A DNA stretch of 38,064 nt. Origin: Lachnospiraceae bacterium. GTDB lineage: Bacteria; Bacillota; Clostridia; Lachnospirales; Lachnospiraceae. This document shows positions 25,715-35,133 of the stretch, in pieces. The translations under genes and the position numbers were made by a program. The notes beneath the pieces are model-generated. The model did not search any database. It worked only from the letters and a program-made list of their open reading frames with translations, and was not told the origin of the DNA. The DNA lies in contig JAGAMG010000036.1 in the NCBI GenBank assembly GCA_017624835.1, positions 1 through 38,064 on the forward strand, written 5' to 3'. Positions within the stretch are counted from its first letter, which is position 1, and every line of letters begins with the position of its first letter.

Positions 25715-26914
25715 TCATAATAAATCCAACAGCTTATTGATATCCTCTGATTTTACCGATATTTTTTTTGCGGCTTCCTTTCCCAATCTCTCACGCAATT
25801 CCTCATGGTTAAGCAGGGTTTCTATTCCTTCAGCAATCTCTCCGGCATCAAGCTGACACATGAAGCCATCCACTCCGGGAATGACCTGTTCTCTATTGCC
25901 GCTGCAATCCGATACCAGAATTGCTTTTCCCAAAACCTGCGCTTCCTGTATGGCAATACTCTTTCCTTCAAATCTGCTGGCATGCACATAAACATCTGCC
26001 TGACGCATATAGGGATAGGGATTTCTCACAGCTCCCAAAAGTACAAAATCCTCTTCCAAATCTGCTTTCCTGATTCTTTCCTCCAAAAAGCTTCTCTGGT
26101 CTCCTTCCCCACAAACATACCAACGGGCATTTATTCCTTGTTCCTTTAGAATTTTCATGGCATCAATGGATACCTCCAATGCCTTTTGAGTGGTAAGACG
26201 CCCAACTGTCAAAATGCGAAAGCCCTTAAAATCATCCTCAAAACCTCCTGCTGCCTGTGCTTTCGCTCGGATTCCCTGAATATCCAGCATATTATGAAAA
26301 ATTTCCGTTTTTTCAAGGCACTCCGGGTAAACTCTCAAAAATGCTTCCCTTACCTCATTGGAAACCGTAAATATTTTATCAAATACCAAATAACAATCCT
26401 TATCTAACTTTCTGGTATAACCCGCCTTTTCATAATCCACATGCAAGAAAACTGCTTTTTTATCAGCATGTACATGCTCTGCCACATAATAAGCGGCTCC
26501 TCCTTCCAGAAAGGCTACCGCCAAATCATAATGGGTTTCAAACCGCTCTCCACTCTCCGAAATCACACGCCACAAAAGCTTATCTGCCATGATTTGTTTT
26601 TTCTTTACCATTTCTGTCAGATTGGATAGCAGATAGGGCAACAGACGCAATCCATTCCCTCTTTTCATTAAGGCTTTCAATACCGTGCCATATAGATATT
26701 TTTTCCCCTCTTTACTGAGAACGGAGGCATTTCTATAGGTATGATTTAACAGTCTTACACGCTCCGGCAGCTCCTCCACCAATTCTCCCTGTCCCATTAA
26801 TACATACAGGTCTATTTCATAGTCCTTTTTCGGGAAACGACGTAACAGCTCCAATAGTGCTGCTTCCGCTCCTGCACCGCCCATGGTATTCATCACAAAG
26901 AGTATCTTTTTCAT
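25715..26914 (-). CDS. Family 4 glycosyltransferase
   Basis: A 399-residue GT-B enzyme: MNTMGGAGAEAAL in the N-terminal domain, TVGRLTTQKA, CGEGDQR, and HASRFEGKSIAIQEAQ with the E-x7-E donor-binding motif in the C-terminal domain. It should be a cytoplasmic retaining sugar transferase acting on a nucleotide sugar. It overlaps the DUF2304 gene by ATGA. Sugar specificity cannot be read from the sequence. Confidence 0.87.
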   Translation of the reverse strand: MKKILFVMNTMGGAGAEAALLELLRRFPKKDYEIDLYVLMGQGELVEELPERVRLLNHTYRNASVLSKEGKKYLYGTVLKALMKRGNGLRLLPYLLSNLTEMVKKKQIMADKLLWRVISESGERFETHYDLAVAFLEGGAAYYVAEHVHADKKAVFLHVDYEKAGYTRKLDKDCYLVFDKIFTVSNEVREAFLRVYPECLEKTEIFHNMLDIQGIRAKAQAAGGFEDDFKGFRILTVGRLTTQKALEVSIDAMKILKEQGINARWYVCGEGDQRSFLEERIRKADLEEDFVLLGAVRNPYPYMRQADVYVHASRFEGKSIAIQEAQVLGKAILVSDCSGNREQVIPGVDGFMCQLDAGEIAEGIETLLNHEELRERLGKEAAKKISVKSEDINKLLDLL

Positions 26915-27303
26915 ACTGCATCCTGCCCTTTGTTTTCCTTTTCCAAAAGTGTTTCAAGCTGTCTGCGCATTTCTTCCGTCTCCTGATTCAATAAGGAAAC
27001 CTGCATTGCCAGCTCATGATTTCTTCTCATAAGCTCCGATACTCTGGCAGACATAAACAGCATTCCGTATACCACACAAAAGGCTATCATAAGTCCCAGT
27101 AAAAGACCGGTTCCACTAATATAACGATTCCACACAACGGGTCTAAGCAATAATCCTGCCAGCACAATAATCACACTGATAACGCCCCAGGTCAAACAAA
27201 AGGGTTCCGTCATCTTCCGTTTTGCCAATGAGGAAACCACATAGGCAAACAGCATAATTCCTACTACCACCATTATAATTCGAAGTAATGCTCCCGGTTC
27301 CAT
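26911..27303 (-). CDS. DUF2304 membrane protein
   Basis: A 130-residue protein with three membrane helices (about residues 5-22, 33-52, 64-84) and a C-terminal coiled coil (about 88-125, NHELAMQVSLLNQETEEM). DUF2304 proteins are small partners of polyprenyl-phosphate glycosyltransferases and often sit next to GT2 genes, as here with the gene at 24905. AGGAGG precedes the ATG; it follows pelG by 3 bases. Confidence 0.72.
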   Translation of the reverse strand: MEPGALLRIIMVVVGIMLFAYVVSSLAKRKMTEPFCLTWGVISVIIVLAGLLLRPVVWNRYISGTGLLLGLMIAFCVVYGMLFMSARVSELMRRNHELAMQVSLLNQETEEMRRQLETLLEKENKGQDAV

Positions 27304-27306
27304 ATC

Positions 27307-28785
27307 TTATCTCCTCCTTTTCTTGACCTTTTCCTGTTCCAATATACTCTGCTTGACATAGACTCTGTTAGAGGGACGCTTTCCCACTCCACGCTTCATA
27401 ATATTTCCTTCACAGAATATATGAATATCCAAATGCTTTTCAATCCGTCTTAGTCTGTAATAAGCCACACTCCAGCCCGCGTAGGCGCCCATAACCAATC
27501 CCAGACCATACCATATGGTAGGCAGACGTGAGGATAGAATACTGCCCAGATACGTAACTGTCACAAAACAAAGGGAAGTCCAGACAGCACCATCCAAATC
27601 ATTATAATAATACTGAAAAATAATAGCAGCATACATCACAAAAAGAATAAAATATCCGGCTGCCAGGCAGGGATATATCTTCATCACGTTGCCTCCCAAT
27701 CCAAATCTGGGCAACACAATAATACATACAAAAAACAATAATATAGATACAATGAACTGAATCCGTACAAGACTCATCAATTCTTCCGTAAGCTGCGTAA
27801 ACATCCTTTTCTTGGTGTTTTCAATATCAATTCCCCTACCACCGATTACCGCTTCCGAGTAAGCCTTATAACGATCATGGAAATTCATTTCCACTCTGGA
27901 AATAAATATAACGCTGGCAGAAATGTTTGTAAACATAGCGATACAGGATGCCATGTCATAGTTGGGCATACATACAAAGCTGTCCGCTACCACCATTTTC
28001 ATATCCGTGGACCAGAATACAAAATTATGTACATACAATCCTACACTGTATAAAAAGTTTGCCACTACCAATTTCCAATACTTTTTAAAGTACTGTAAAA
28101 CTGCCTTATATTTACCACTGTTTTCTCTAAAATAGCCTTTAAACTGTGCAAATTCCAAAACTCCGATTAATACAAAGCCCGCATCCATTGCAATCAGCAT
28201 TGCATAAATAATATCCATCTGAAATCCATATACGAAAATCACGGACAAAAGAATGGTGAAAATCATACCAATCCCAAAAAACAAGGATATTTTTTTATAA
28301 TCCTTACAAATGGACAGATACAGCATGGAATAAAACACCAAAGTCAAACTCATGTATCCACAATATCCGGCAAAAACAAAGAGGATATCCACACCGCCCA
28401 CCACATATTCCCATACACAGAAGGGAATACCTATCACACAGCTAAAGCCCACATTCAAAAGCAAGCCCACATAATAACAGGGAACAATATCTTCAAACCG
28501 CTCTTCATAAATGGTATCCGACATATATCTGGAAAGTACCGCATTAAAGGGGGAAGCTGTCAAAAGAGAAAATACAAAGGTATACAGCAGAGTACAGGAA
28601 AAAAGCTCCCTTCTTGCATAATCCAGCTTGGTAAAGCCCAATAGCTGCTGCATTAAAAGTACCGTAATAATAACAGCAAGCATGGGGGCAACCGTGATTA
28701 CAATACTGTAAAAAAAGCCTACCAAATGAGTGGTAATTGTCTGCTTTTCAAATATTCTGTTAAGTCTTACACCAATTCCTGCCAT
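27307..28785 (-). CDS. pelG: PelG-type exopolysaccharide transporter
   Basis: A 492-residue, roughly 12-helix membrane protein of the PelG family (MVF/MOP superfamily). The N-terminus MAGIGVRLNRIFEKQT and the region LLTASPFNAVLSRYMSDTIYEE are characteristic. In Pel synthesis PelG, with PelD and PelE, forms the inner-membrane complex that receives and moves the polymer made by PelF. AAGGAGA precedes the ATG, and pelF lies 9 bases upstream. The C-terminus is basic (KVKKRRR). Confidence 0.92.
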   Translation of the reverse strand: MAGIGVRLNRIFEKQTITTHLVGFFYSIVITVAPMLAVIITVLLMQQLLGFTKLDYARRELFSCTLLYTFVFSLLTASPFNAVLSRYMSDTIYEERFEDIVPCYYVGLLLNVGFSCVIGIPFCVWEYVVGGVDILFVFAGYCGYMSLTLVFYSMLYLSICKDYKKISLFFGIGMIFTILLSVIFVYGFQMDIIYAMLIAMDAGFVLIGVLEFAQFKGYFRENSGKYKAVLQYFKKYWKLVVANFLYSVGLYVHNFVFWSTDMKMVVADSFVCMPNYDMASCIAMFTNISASVIFISRVEMNFHDRYKAYSEAVIGGRGIDIENTKKRMFTQLTEELMSLVRIQFIVSILLFFVCIIVLPRFGLGGNVMKIYPCLAAGYFILFVMYAAIIFQYYYNDLDGAVWTSLCFVTVTYLGSILSSRLPTIWYGLGLVMGAYAGWSVAYYRLRRIEKHLDIHIFCEGNIMKRGVGKRPSNRVYVKQSILEQEKVKKRRR

Positions 28786-28794
28786 TATGTCTCC

Positions 28795-30228
28795 TTACAT
28801 AACATCATACCCGTATTCTCTGCCCAGTTCATTATAGATTTCCTCGTAAGCAGCCTTCATTTGTTGAATACGATATTTCTTATTTACACGGCGATAACCG
28901 CATTCTCCCATTTCCAATCTTTGTTGTTTGGATCTGCTCATTTCCAATATAGCAGCGGACAACTCACCTACATTCATAATATGGGTAAGAATCCCTGCTG
29001 TTCCGCATCCGTCATTTACTCCATAAATCAGTTCGCGACAATTACCTACATCGGTGGCAATTACCGGTTTGTGAGCGGCATAGCTTTCTAAGATGGTCAG
29101 AGGCTGCCCCTCACTGATACTGGTCAAAATAGTGAAATCCATCCTGCCCAGATACTCTCTGATATCCACTCTGCCGGTAAAAATTACATCCTTTACCTGC
29201 AATGCTTCCACCAAATCAAAGCATTCCTTTGCGTAAGCCTCATCCTCATCGCAGGGTCCCATAATCCAAAGCTTCAAATGATGATTTTCTTCCTTGGCAA
29301 AGGAAAACGCTCGAATCATGGTTTTTACATCCTTGATGGGGGACACTCTGAGCACCGCTCCGATGTTGATGTAGCCCTCATCCTCTTCAGTCTTCCCGGG
29401 CAGATTTGCCAGACGCTCCACATCGATTCCATTGGGCGTGACTCTGGTCTTTTCTTCCAAACACCCCATTCCAATCTGCAATTCCCTGGCATGCTCAAAG
29501 AGACTTGTTACAATATCCGCTCTTTCATAGGCAAGGGTGGACATTTTATGGAACTGCTCAATCCAGATATTTTTATAGAGTCCCTTTACCCAAGTTGCCT
29601 TCAAAAGCTCCTCTTCTCTCTCTCTGGTATAAATTCCATGCTCCGAAATCAAAAGCCAGCTGTTATACTGCTTTTGGGCCATGCTTCCCAATACTCCTGC
29701 ATAGCCGGTAGCCACACAATGATAGATATCAGCCTTAGGCATGGGGGTTTTCAAGATTAAAAATAAGGGCAGATAAATGGAACGCATGGTCCACAAAAAA
29801 TCGGAAAAAGTAATATAGGGATATTTCTGCTGATACACTTCCTTTACAATGGAAAAGAAATCTGCTCCCATAAGTAAGTCATCAATGGAAAATTTACCCT
29901 TTTGAAACATTTCAAAAATGGTATCCCAATCCACATTCTCATTGATAACCATACTTTTTAAAGCATTATATTCCCTGACCTTAAGCTTTGTCCTTTTTCC
30001 GTGCTTTGGTTTATGTCCCCAATCATAATCATCCAGATAGGCTTCATAAACCTCTACCAGATTGTCCGGCAGTTCATACACAAATTTTCCGCTTTGGGAG
30101 CGATTTGCAACAATCGCCGTTACTACAAACTCTATGTCCGGAAAGGATTTTATCATACTATGTATCCAACTGGATACGCCGCCTACCACATAGGGATAGC
30201 AACCCTCGGCAATCAGACATACTCTCAT
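28795..30228 (-). CDS. pelF: PelF-type family 4 glycosyltransferase
   Basis: A 477-residue cytoplasmic glycosyltransferase, the Pel polymerase that uses UDP-linked N-acetylhexosamines. It starts MRVCLIAEGCYPYVVGGVSS, with the PelF-typical GGVSSWIHSMI, and has ISEHGIYTRERE in the middle and SISEGQPLTILESYAAHKP with the donor-binding glutamates near the C-terminus. Length and order (pelF directly before pelG) match known Pel loci. Ribosome binding site AAAGGAA. Confidence 0.93.
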   Translation of the reverse strand: MRVCLIAEGCYPYVVGGVSSWIHSMIKSFPDIEFVVTAIVANRSQSGKFVYELPDNLVEVYEAYLDDYDWGHKPKHGKRTKLKVREYNALKSMVINENVDWDTIFEMFQKGKFSIDDLLMGADFFSIVKEVYQQKYPYITFSDFLWTMRSIYLPLFLILKTPMPKADIYHCVATGYAGVLGSMAQKQYNSWLLISEHGIYTREREEELLKATWVKGLYKNIWIEQFHKMSTLAYERADIVTSLFEHARELQIGMGCLEEKTRVTPNGIDVERLANLPGKTEEDEGYINIGAVLRVSPIKDVKTMIRAFSFAKEENHHLKLWIMGPCDEDEAYAKECFDLVEALQVKDVIFTGRVDIREYLGRMDFTILTSISEGQPLTILESYAAHKPVIATDVGNCRELIYGVNDGCGTAGILTHIMNVGELSAAILEMSRSKQQRLEMGECGYRRVNKKYRIQQMKAAYEEIYNELGREYGYDVM

Positions 30229-30243
30229 ATACGTTCCTTTCTA

Positions 30244-32022
30244 TTACTCTAACTGAATTTCCACATTTTCAGAATATATCTGCAAAAGATAAATGTCATC
30301 TTCCAGCATTTGATAATCCGCTCCCTTCACTGCAACTACACTTTCTCCATGAGTACGCAGCAGAAACCAGCTCTGCTCTCCATGATTTTTAAGCTTCATA
30401 TAGATGGTATTACCATCCCGTATCTGTGAATATTGTAAATTCAAAAAGCTACGAAGTCTCTTATCACTTTCCAGCAATGTGGTATTATCAAACTTTCTGT
30501 TCTGCTTCCAATAAATACTGATATTACTGAACACCTCATCAGAATAATTTTCCCATTGGTCTTCCTTTAATTCCGGCCATAATACTCGTTCTGCATCCAA
30601 CATAAAATTGGAATATCCCAAAGCCGTTTCCAAGCTTCTGTACTGCAATTCCTGAGAAAAGGTATACTGTTTTGCATCTCCGGTAATTCCCTGCAATGTT
30701 ACTCCTGCATTGTAAAATGCCAGCAGCGGGTATTTCGTTCCCTGCTGATAGGCAATGGTTCTGATTCCCTGTAGGGCGGGATTCTGTCCCACCACCTGTT
30801 CAAGTTCCTCCGACGAAGCCTCTTCCATGTAGCAGGAAGCATATTTATACCGATTCTCTATCAAATCAAAAAAGGCTTTATCCCGACTTATTTTTTCAGT
30901 AATGGGTACCTGCTTCCAATTGGCAAGACTCATTCCGGCTTCCCCGTCAATTTCCTTCATTTGCTGTAAATAAAATACATAATCCGCTTCATCCGGTTCT
31001 ATTTCATCCAGATAATCAAATTGGGGAGTCAGCATAAAGGTTAATTTTAAATTCCTTTTTTCTGCCAATGCCACAATTCCCGGCCACACAATATCCCGTT
31101 CAAAGGACTTTGTATCTCGACTGTATAATTCAAAGATTCTTTCCTCATTTTCCCTTGCAAAGGAAGGATAATTAGTAACAATAACACTTTCAGCATTCAC
31201 AACAGGATATAAAGTATAGTCCCTTAGCTCATGCACAAAGGCATCCAAGATACCGATTCCTGTGAGAGTGGACATATAATCCCCATTTACCGCAAATACA
31301 AAGGAATTTTCCACATGATTTCTCCATAAACATGCCGGAAACTCTTCCCTGGGCACCTGTTCCTCATCCAACATTCCAACCATATATACCTTGGTTCCTG
31401 CATCCATGGAAAACCAGGGCATATTTAATTTCAAATCCTGCTTCTCCAAATCTTCTTCTTTTTCTGCTTTTAAAATAAGCTCTCCTCCCAAAAAGAAGCC
31501 GGAATAAACCTGCAATCCTTCCACGGCGGTATTCTCACTAATTATCTCTGAGATTCCAAGCAACTCTCGCAGCTTTTCATTTTTCTCTATCACGGAGATA
31601 TCCGGCAGATTACAAAACACTACCGGGATTCCCTGCAAAGTGATATCCTCTATCAAAGAAGTTTCCTTCTCAAAGTCAACATGCCCTGCATCTAATAAAA
31701 ATAATTCCGGTACCTTCTCTGTTAGTTTTTTCAGCTCTGTTTCTTCAGGAATCCGGGCACTGGAAATGTACTCCCTCTTCGTGTAAGTACACCATTGGGA
31801 CACCACCTTTGCGATTGCACTTTCCTTATCGCCCACATAAACAATTTTTTCTCTTTCTGTCGGACCATCCAATATAATATTTTCCGGTACATCAGAATAT
31901 TCAACCTGCTCATTTATATTATACTCATTCTCATGCTCTACAAAAACCTGCAGAAACTGAAACATAAACAGCAGTATTATCATTATAACGCTAATACTTA
32001 GAAAGTTTTTATAGGATACCAT
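30244..32022 (-). CDS. PelA-like / DUF2194 membrane-anchored extracellular protein
   Basis: A 592-residue protein with one N-terminal membrane anchor (about residues 8-28) and a large extracellular part. Its place between PelE and PelF is that of the deacetylase PelA in Gram-positive Pel operons, and the fold features (FAVNGDYMSTLTG, VTNYPSFARENEE, TFMLTPQFDYL) fit a deformed polysaccharide-deacetylase-like barrel (DUF2194). I do not see the Asp-Asp-His-His metal and catalytic set of active carbohydrate esterases: an Asn stands before the Gly-Asp, and a Tyr is where HP is expected. It may therefore be a non-catalytic polymer-binding subunit. No glycosidase domain is fused to it. AGAGGG precedes the ATG. 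Confidence 0.65.
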   Translation of the reverse strand: MVSYKNFLSISVIMIILLFMFQFLQVFVEHENEYNINEQVEYSDVPENIILDGPTEREKIVYVGDKESAIAKVVSQWCTYTKREYISSARIPEETELKKLTEKVPELFLLDAGHVDFEKETSLIEDITLQGIPVVFCNLPDISVIEKNEKLRELLGISEIISENTAVEGLQVYSGFFLGGELILKAEKEEDLEKQDLKLNMPWFSMDAGTKVYMVGMLDEEQVPREEFPACLWRNHVENSFVFAVNGDYMSTLTGIGILDAFVHELRDYTLYPVVNAESVIVTNYPSFARENEERIFELYSRDTKSFERDIVWPGIVALAEKRNLKLTFMLTPQFDYLDEIEPDEADYVFYLQQMKEIDGEAGMSLANWKQVPITEKISRDKAFFDLIENRYKYASCYMEEASSEELEQVVGQNPALQGIRTIAYQQGTKYPLLAFYNAGVTLQGITGDAKQYTFSQELQYRSLETALGYSNFMLDAERVLWPELKEDQWENYSDEVFSNISIYWKQNRKFDNTTLLESDKRLRSFLNLQYSQIRDGNTIYMKLKNHGEQSWFLLRTHGESVVAVKGADYQMLEDDIYLLQIYSENVEIQLE

Positions 32023-32034
32023 TCTTTTCCCTCT

Positions 32035-32937
32035 TTAACTAAATACACGAATCAGCTCCAGTGTTTCACTGTCAATTACCACAGGGGACTTCTTTAATTG
32101 CTCCAAAACCTCAAAGAATCGTTTTTTATCCCCCTTATTAAAATATAATTTTAGCTGACTGGAATAAGTTGACAGAGTATTGGGGAAATGATATTCCGCT
32201 CTCTCACACCACTTTTTGCATAAATCATACTCTTCCATTTCCAACAGTCTTATGCTGATTGCCTCATAATGATTGCTTGTCAGATAGGCACTGTTATTGG
32301 TATACATAAGCTCACATACTTCATCCATCAGCAAAGTATATCTTCTTTGCTCCATCTCTGAAAAAACCTTTTGCTCCAATACCTGATTCATATACTCCAC
32401 CAATGCATTGGCACAGGAAAGCATTTCCTTTCCCCCTGCCAATATCATGGTATATTGCTTTTCCACATAAATACGAAACTTATTTAATTCTGTTTGCAAA
32501 ACACTGGCTGCATAATGTGCTACTTCTGTATCCTCACTATTCAGTGCCAGAGAAATCGCTGCCAGGGATTTTTGAATATCCCCTCTTACTACATTCATCA
32601 TAAGACTACGCAGCTCTTCTTTTTCCGTAACCTCAATGGCCTCCTCCAGGGGAACAATATTACGCTCTCTTTCCTCATCCGCATGTACAAACATTTTCTT
32701 TCGTTCCTTGCTAAAGATAACATCAGCCAAATCCACAGGTTTTGAAAAAAATATTCTCAGACAAACCGCGGAAAGCAGAAAGAAGGAAATCCCCACCACA
32801 GGGCAGAAAAGCATTACAAGTCCACATATTACCATGCTTCTTCGATTGCTTTTCTTATCACATATTTTCCATACAAAATATAATGCCACCAGTATTGTAT
32901 TGATTATTACAATACCCAGAAACAGCTTCATTTGCAT
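32035..32937 (-). CDS. pelE: PelE-like membrane protein with helical repeats
   Basis: A 300-residue protein: two or three N-terminal membrane helices (about residues 3-60) and a cytoplasmic all-helical region with TPR-like character (LEMEEYDLCKKWCERAEYHFP, LKLYFNKGDKKRFFEVLEQL). PelE links PelD to the synthase and exporter in the inner-membrane complex. The ATG at 32935-32937 is preferred because GGAGAAG lies 7 bases upstream and it starts just after the PelD stop; an ATG 30 bases earlier has no site. Family assignment rests on topology and position. Confidence 0.72.
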   Translation of the reverse strand: MQMKLFLGIVIINTILVALYFVWKICDKKSNRRSMVICGLVMLFCPVVGISFFLLSAVCLRIFFSKPVDLADVIFSKERKKMFVHADEERERNIVPLEEAIEVTEKEELRSLMMNVVRGDIQKSLAAISLALNSEDTEVAHYAASVLQTELNKFRIYVEKQYTMILAGGKEMLSCANALVEYMNQVLEQKVFSEMEQRRYTLLMDEVCELMYTNNSAYLTSNHYEAISIRLLEMEEYDLCKKWCERAEYHFPNTLSTYSSQLKLYFNKGDKKRFFEVLEQLKKSPVVIDSETLELIRVFS

Positions 32938-32939
32938 TC

Positions 32940-35117
32940 TTATACTTCTCCGTTTCCTACAATACAACTGTTATAACCGACCTCTGCAAATCGTCCGATT
33001 ACATATTGGGCATCCTCATCATCCGTATTGGACAAAAGAGCATAGAGTTCTCCATCCTCCAAGGTTCCCATATAATCCGATTGTCGCAGCTTCTCAATCA
33101 ATACAGGAGCCACCTTCATATAATCCTCCTGATGGGTTTCGATATGTAACACGGTACATTCCGTAAGTCCTTTGTCCCTGGCTGACAGATAAGCCCTTAA
33201 CAACGAAGTAAAGGCTTCTGTTTCCATAATCTGAGTTCCCTCTACATAACGCTGATTTTCCAACACGGACATATATCGGTTTGCTCGAAGCACCGCATTC
33301 TGTATCAGGGAACTAATGATAACCAGCTGATTTGCCTGTCCCAGAGTCATATTCTCCCAGGAAATTCCCCAAATCATAATCATCATTTCCATTTTATCAT
33401 TTTCAAAAATGGCATTTGCCATAAGTGGATATCGCTCATCCATTTTACGATTAATATAAACCTTCTGTTGGGACAACTGCTCATACACTTCCCCCATTTG
33501 GGTATATTGTATGGATTTCCCTAACATTCTCGCCTTTTTGGAGGTGGAGGAGAATAGTCTTGCATAGGCTGAATTGGATATGGTGTAAATTGCCACATCC
33601 TTACTTTTGGTTAAGGTTGCCACGATTTCCGCAGCATAAAACAGCACCTCATCAGGACTGTACTGCTCCAAAGCAGAGGTAATACTGTAAATCTTACCCA
33701 CACTGTCATTCTGATTCACAATTTGCGTTTCCAGCGCATCCTTAACCCGGACATTACTGTTATTAATATCCTGAATATCGGAAAGCTGCATCTCCAAAAA
33801 TTCCTGTTCCTGCTCATTCTCCTTCTGCATCTGCCGGATTCTGTCCCTCATATATCCCACAGTCAATCCCAAAATAAATAATTGGGCTATCCACACATAA
33901 GTATTGGTATCCAGCATAACTTCAAAACCGGTTCTGTCATAGGTCTGCCTGAAATAGAAACCTGCCACCGCCAATATAGCAGAAATACATGCCTGCTGCT
34001 GACCATATACGATGGCAAATAATAATACATATAATAAATAAAAATCCAATCTGGCAAAATGCTCGCTGCCTGCCGCACGATTGTTTAACATAAAAAACGG
34101 AATGAAAGCAATCAAATTTTCCACAAAAGGAACCATCGCCCGTAAAAGCCAGCCTATCTTTTTGAAAACTCTCTCCTTTAAGGGCACCTCCGCTACTTTG
34201 TTTCTCTTAAACAGATGCTGATTCTTTTTCATACTGTCAATGACCTTTTGAACAATCATCTGCTCCTCACAAAATCGTGGATTTCCAAATTCACTTTCAT
34301 ATAACACATTAGATAATACTCTTCTTGACTTTTCTGCCGGCAGGGTAATGATTTCCACATCTTCCTTCACTTCTTTTTTTATCATTTCTGCCAATTGCAA
34401 GCCGGTAATCTCCCTGGAAGAAGAAATATTATAAGTAAAGCTTAAGGAATTTCTATTCACCATGACCCTATATATTGCCTCTATGGCATCCGTTTCATAA
34501 AGCAGGGAAAATGTATTGTTGTCCTGCACTGTAATCTTGTGACTTTCCAAGGCTTCCAGACACATTTTACTACAGATATCATTCACATTTCTTCTTTCCC
34601 TTGGGATACTGTATAAGGTATCCAGACGCAAAACCATAATATCCTTTTTCAGGTTATTTCTATAGCTGTCACACAACTCCTCCGATTGGGCAAATACCAT
34701 GCCACGTATATCCGATGGGTCAAAGGAATCATATTCCAGAATATCCTCTGTATGCTTATTATTATACACCTCTGCAGAGGATAAATAGATGAACCTTCCT
34801 CTTCCACCCTCCGCATAGCTCATTAAAAGATTCATCAGATTTGTGGAATATTTAACAGCCTCCGCCGAAGCCTGAATCCAATGGTAATTGGTATCGAAGG
34901 CTCCCATAAATATGGTTACATCCGGGCGCACACTTGCAAACACCTCTGCCAGACAGTTGCTGTCATAGGTAAAATTATACTTTTCAAAAACCTTTTGATA
35001 GGGCATTCTGTCAAATCTGCTTCCTGTCAGCAGACAGACTCTATGCCCTTCTTTTTTCAACTTTATTATTAAATTATTAATTAATGTTCCTGCCCCACCA
35101 ATTAACAATACATTCAT
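32940..35117 (-). CDS. pelD: PelD-like c-di-GMP receptor with a fused, degenerate NAD-epimerase domain
   Basis: A 725-residue protein. Residues 1 to about 300 are an extended SDR/epimerase fold (LIGGAG at 5-10, YLSSAEVY at 111-118), but the catalytic Tyr-x3-Lys is Phe142-x3-Glu146 and the third glycine of the nucleotide motif is lost, so catalysis is unlikely. About four membrane helices (320-425), a coiled coil (428-460), a GAF domain (about 475-615) and a degenerate GGDEF domain (620-725) follow, the order found in PelD. The GGDEF active site is EDGE (687-690), while the inhibitory c-di-GMP site RQSD (Arg678, Asp681) is kept with the normal 5-residue spacing. So it should bind c-di-GMP and switch on polymer synthesis, not make the signal. 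Confidence 0.85.
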   Translation of the reverse strand: MNVLLIGGAGTLINNLIIKLKKEGHRVCLLTGSRFDRMPYQKVFEKYNFTYDSNCLAEVFASVRPDVTIFMGAFDTNYHWIQASAEAVKYSTNLMNLLMSYAEGGRGRFIYLSSAEVYNNKHTEDILEYDSFDPSDIRGMVFAQSEELCDSYRNNLKKDIMVLRLDTLYSIPRERRNVNDICSKMCLEALESHKITVQDNNTFSLLYETDAIEAIYRVMVNRNSLSFTYNISSSREITGLQLAEMIKKEVKEDVEIITLPAEKSRRVLSNVLYESEFGNPRFCEEQMIVQKVIDSMKKNQHLFKRNKVAEVPLKERVFKKIGWLLRAMVPFVENLIAFIPFFMLNNRAAGSEHFARLDFYLLYVLLFAIVYGQQQACISAILAVAGFYFRQTYDRTGFEVMLDTNTYVWIAQLFILGLTVGYMRDRIRQMQKENEQEQEFLEMQLSDIQDINNSNVRVKDALETQIVNQNDSVGKIYSITSALEQYSPDEVLFYAAEIVATLTKSKDVAIYTISNSAYARLFSSTSKKARMLGKSIQYTQMGEVYEQLSQQKVYINRKMDERYPLMANAIFENDKMEMMIMIWGISWENMTLGQANQLVIISSLIQNAVLRANRYMSVLENQRYVEGTQIMETEAFTSLLRAYLSARDKGLTECTVLHIETHQEDYMKVAPVLIEKLRQSDYMGTLEDGELYALLSNTDDEDAQYVIGRFAEVGYNSCIVGNGEV

Positions 35118-35133
35118 TGCATTTCCTCTCTTA

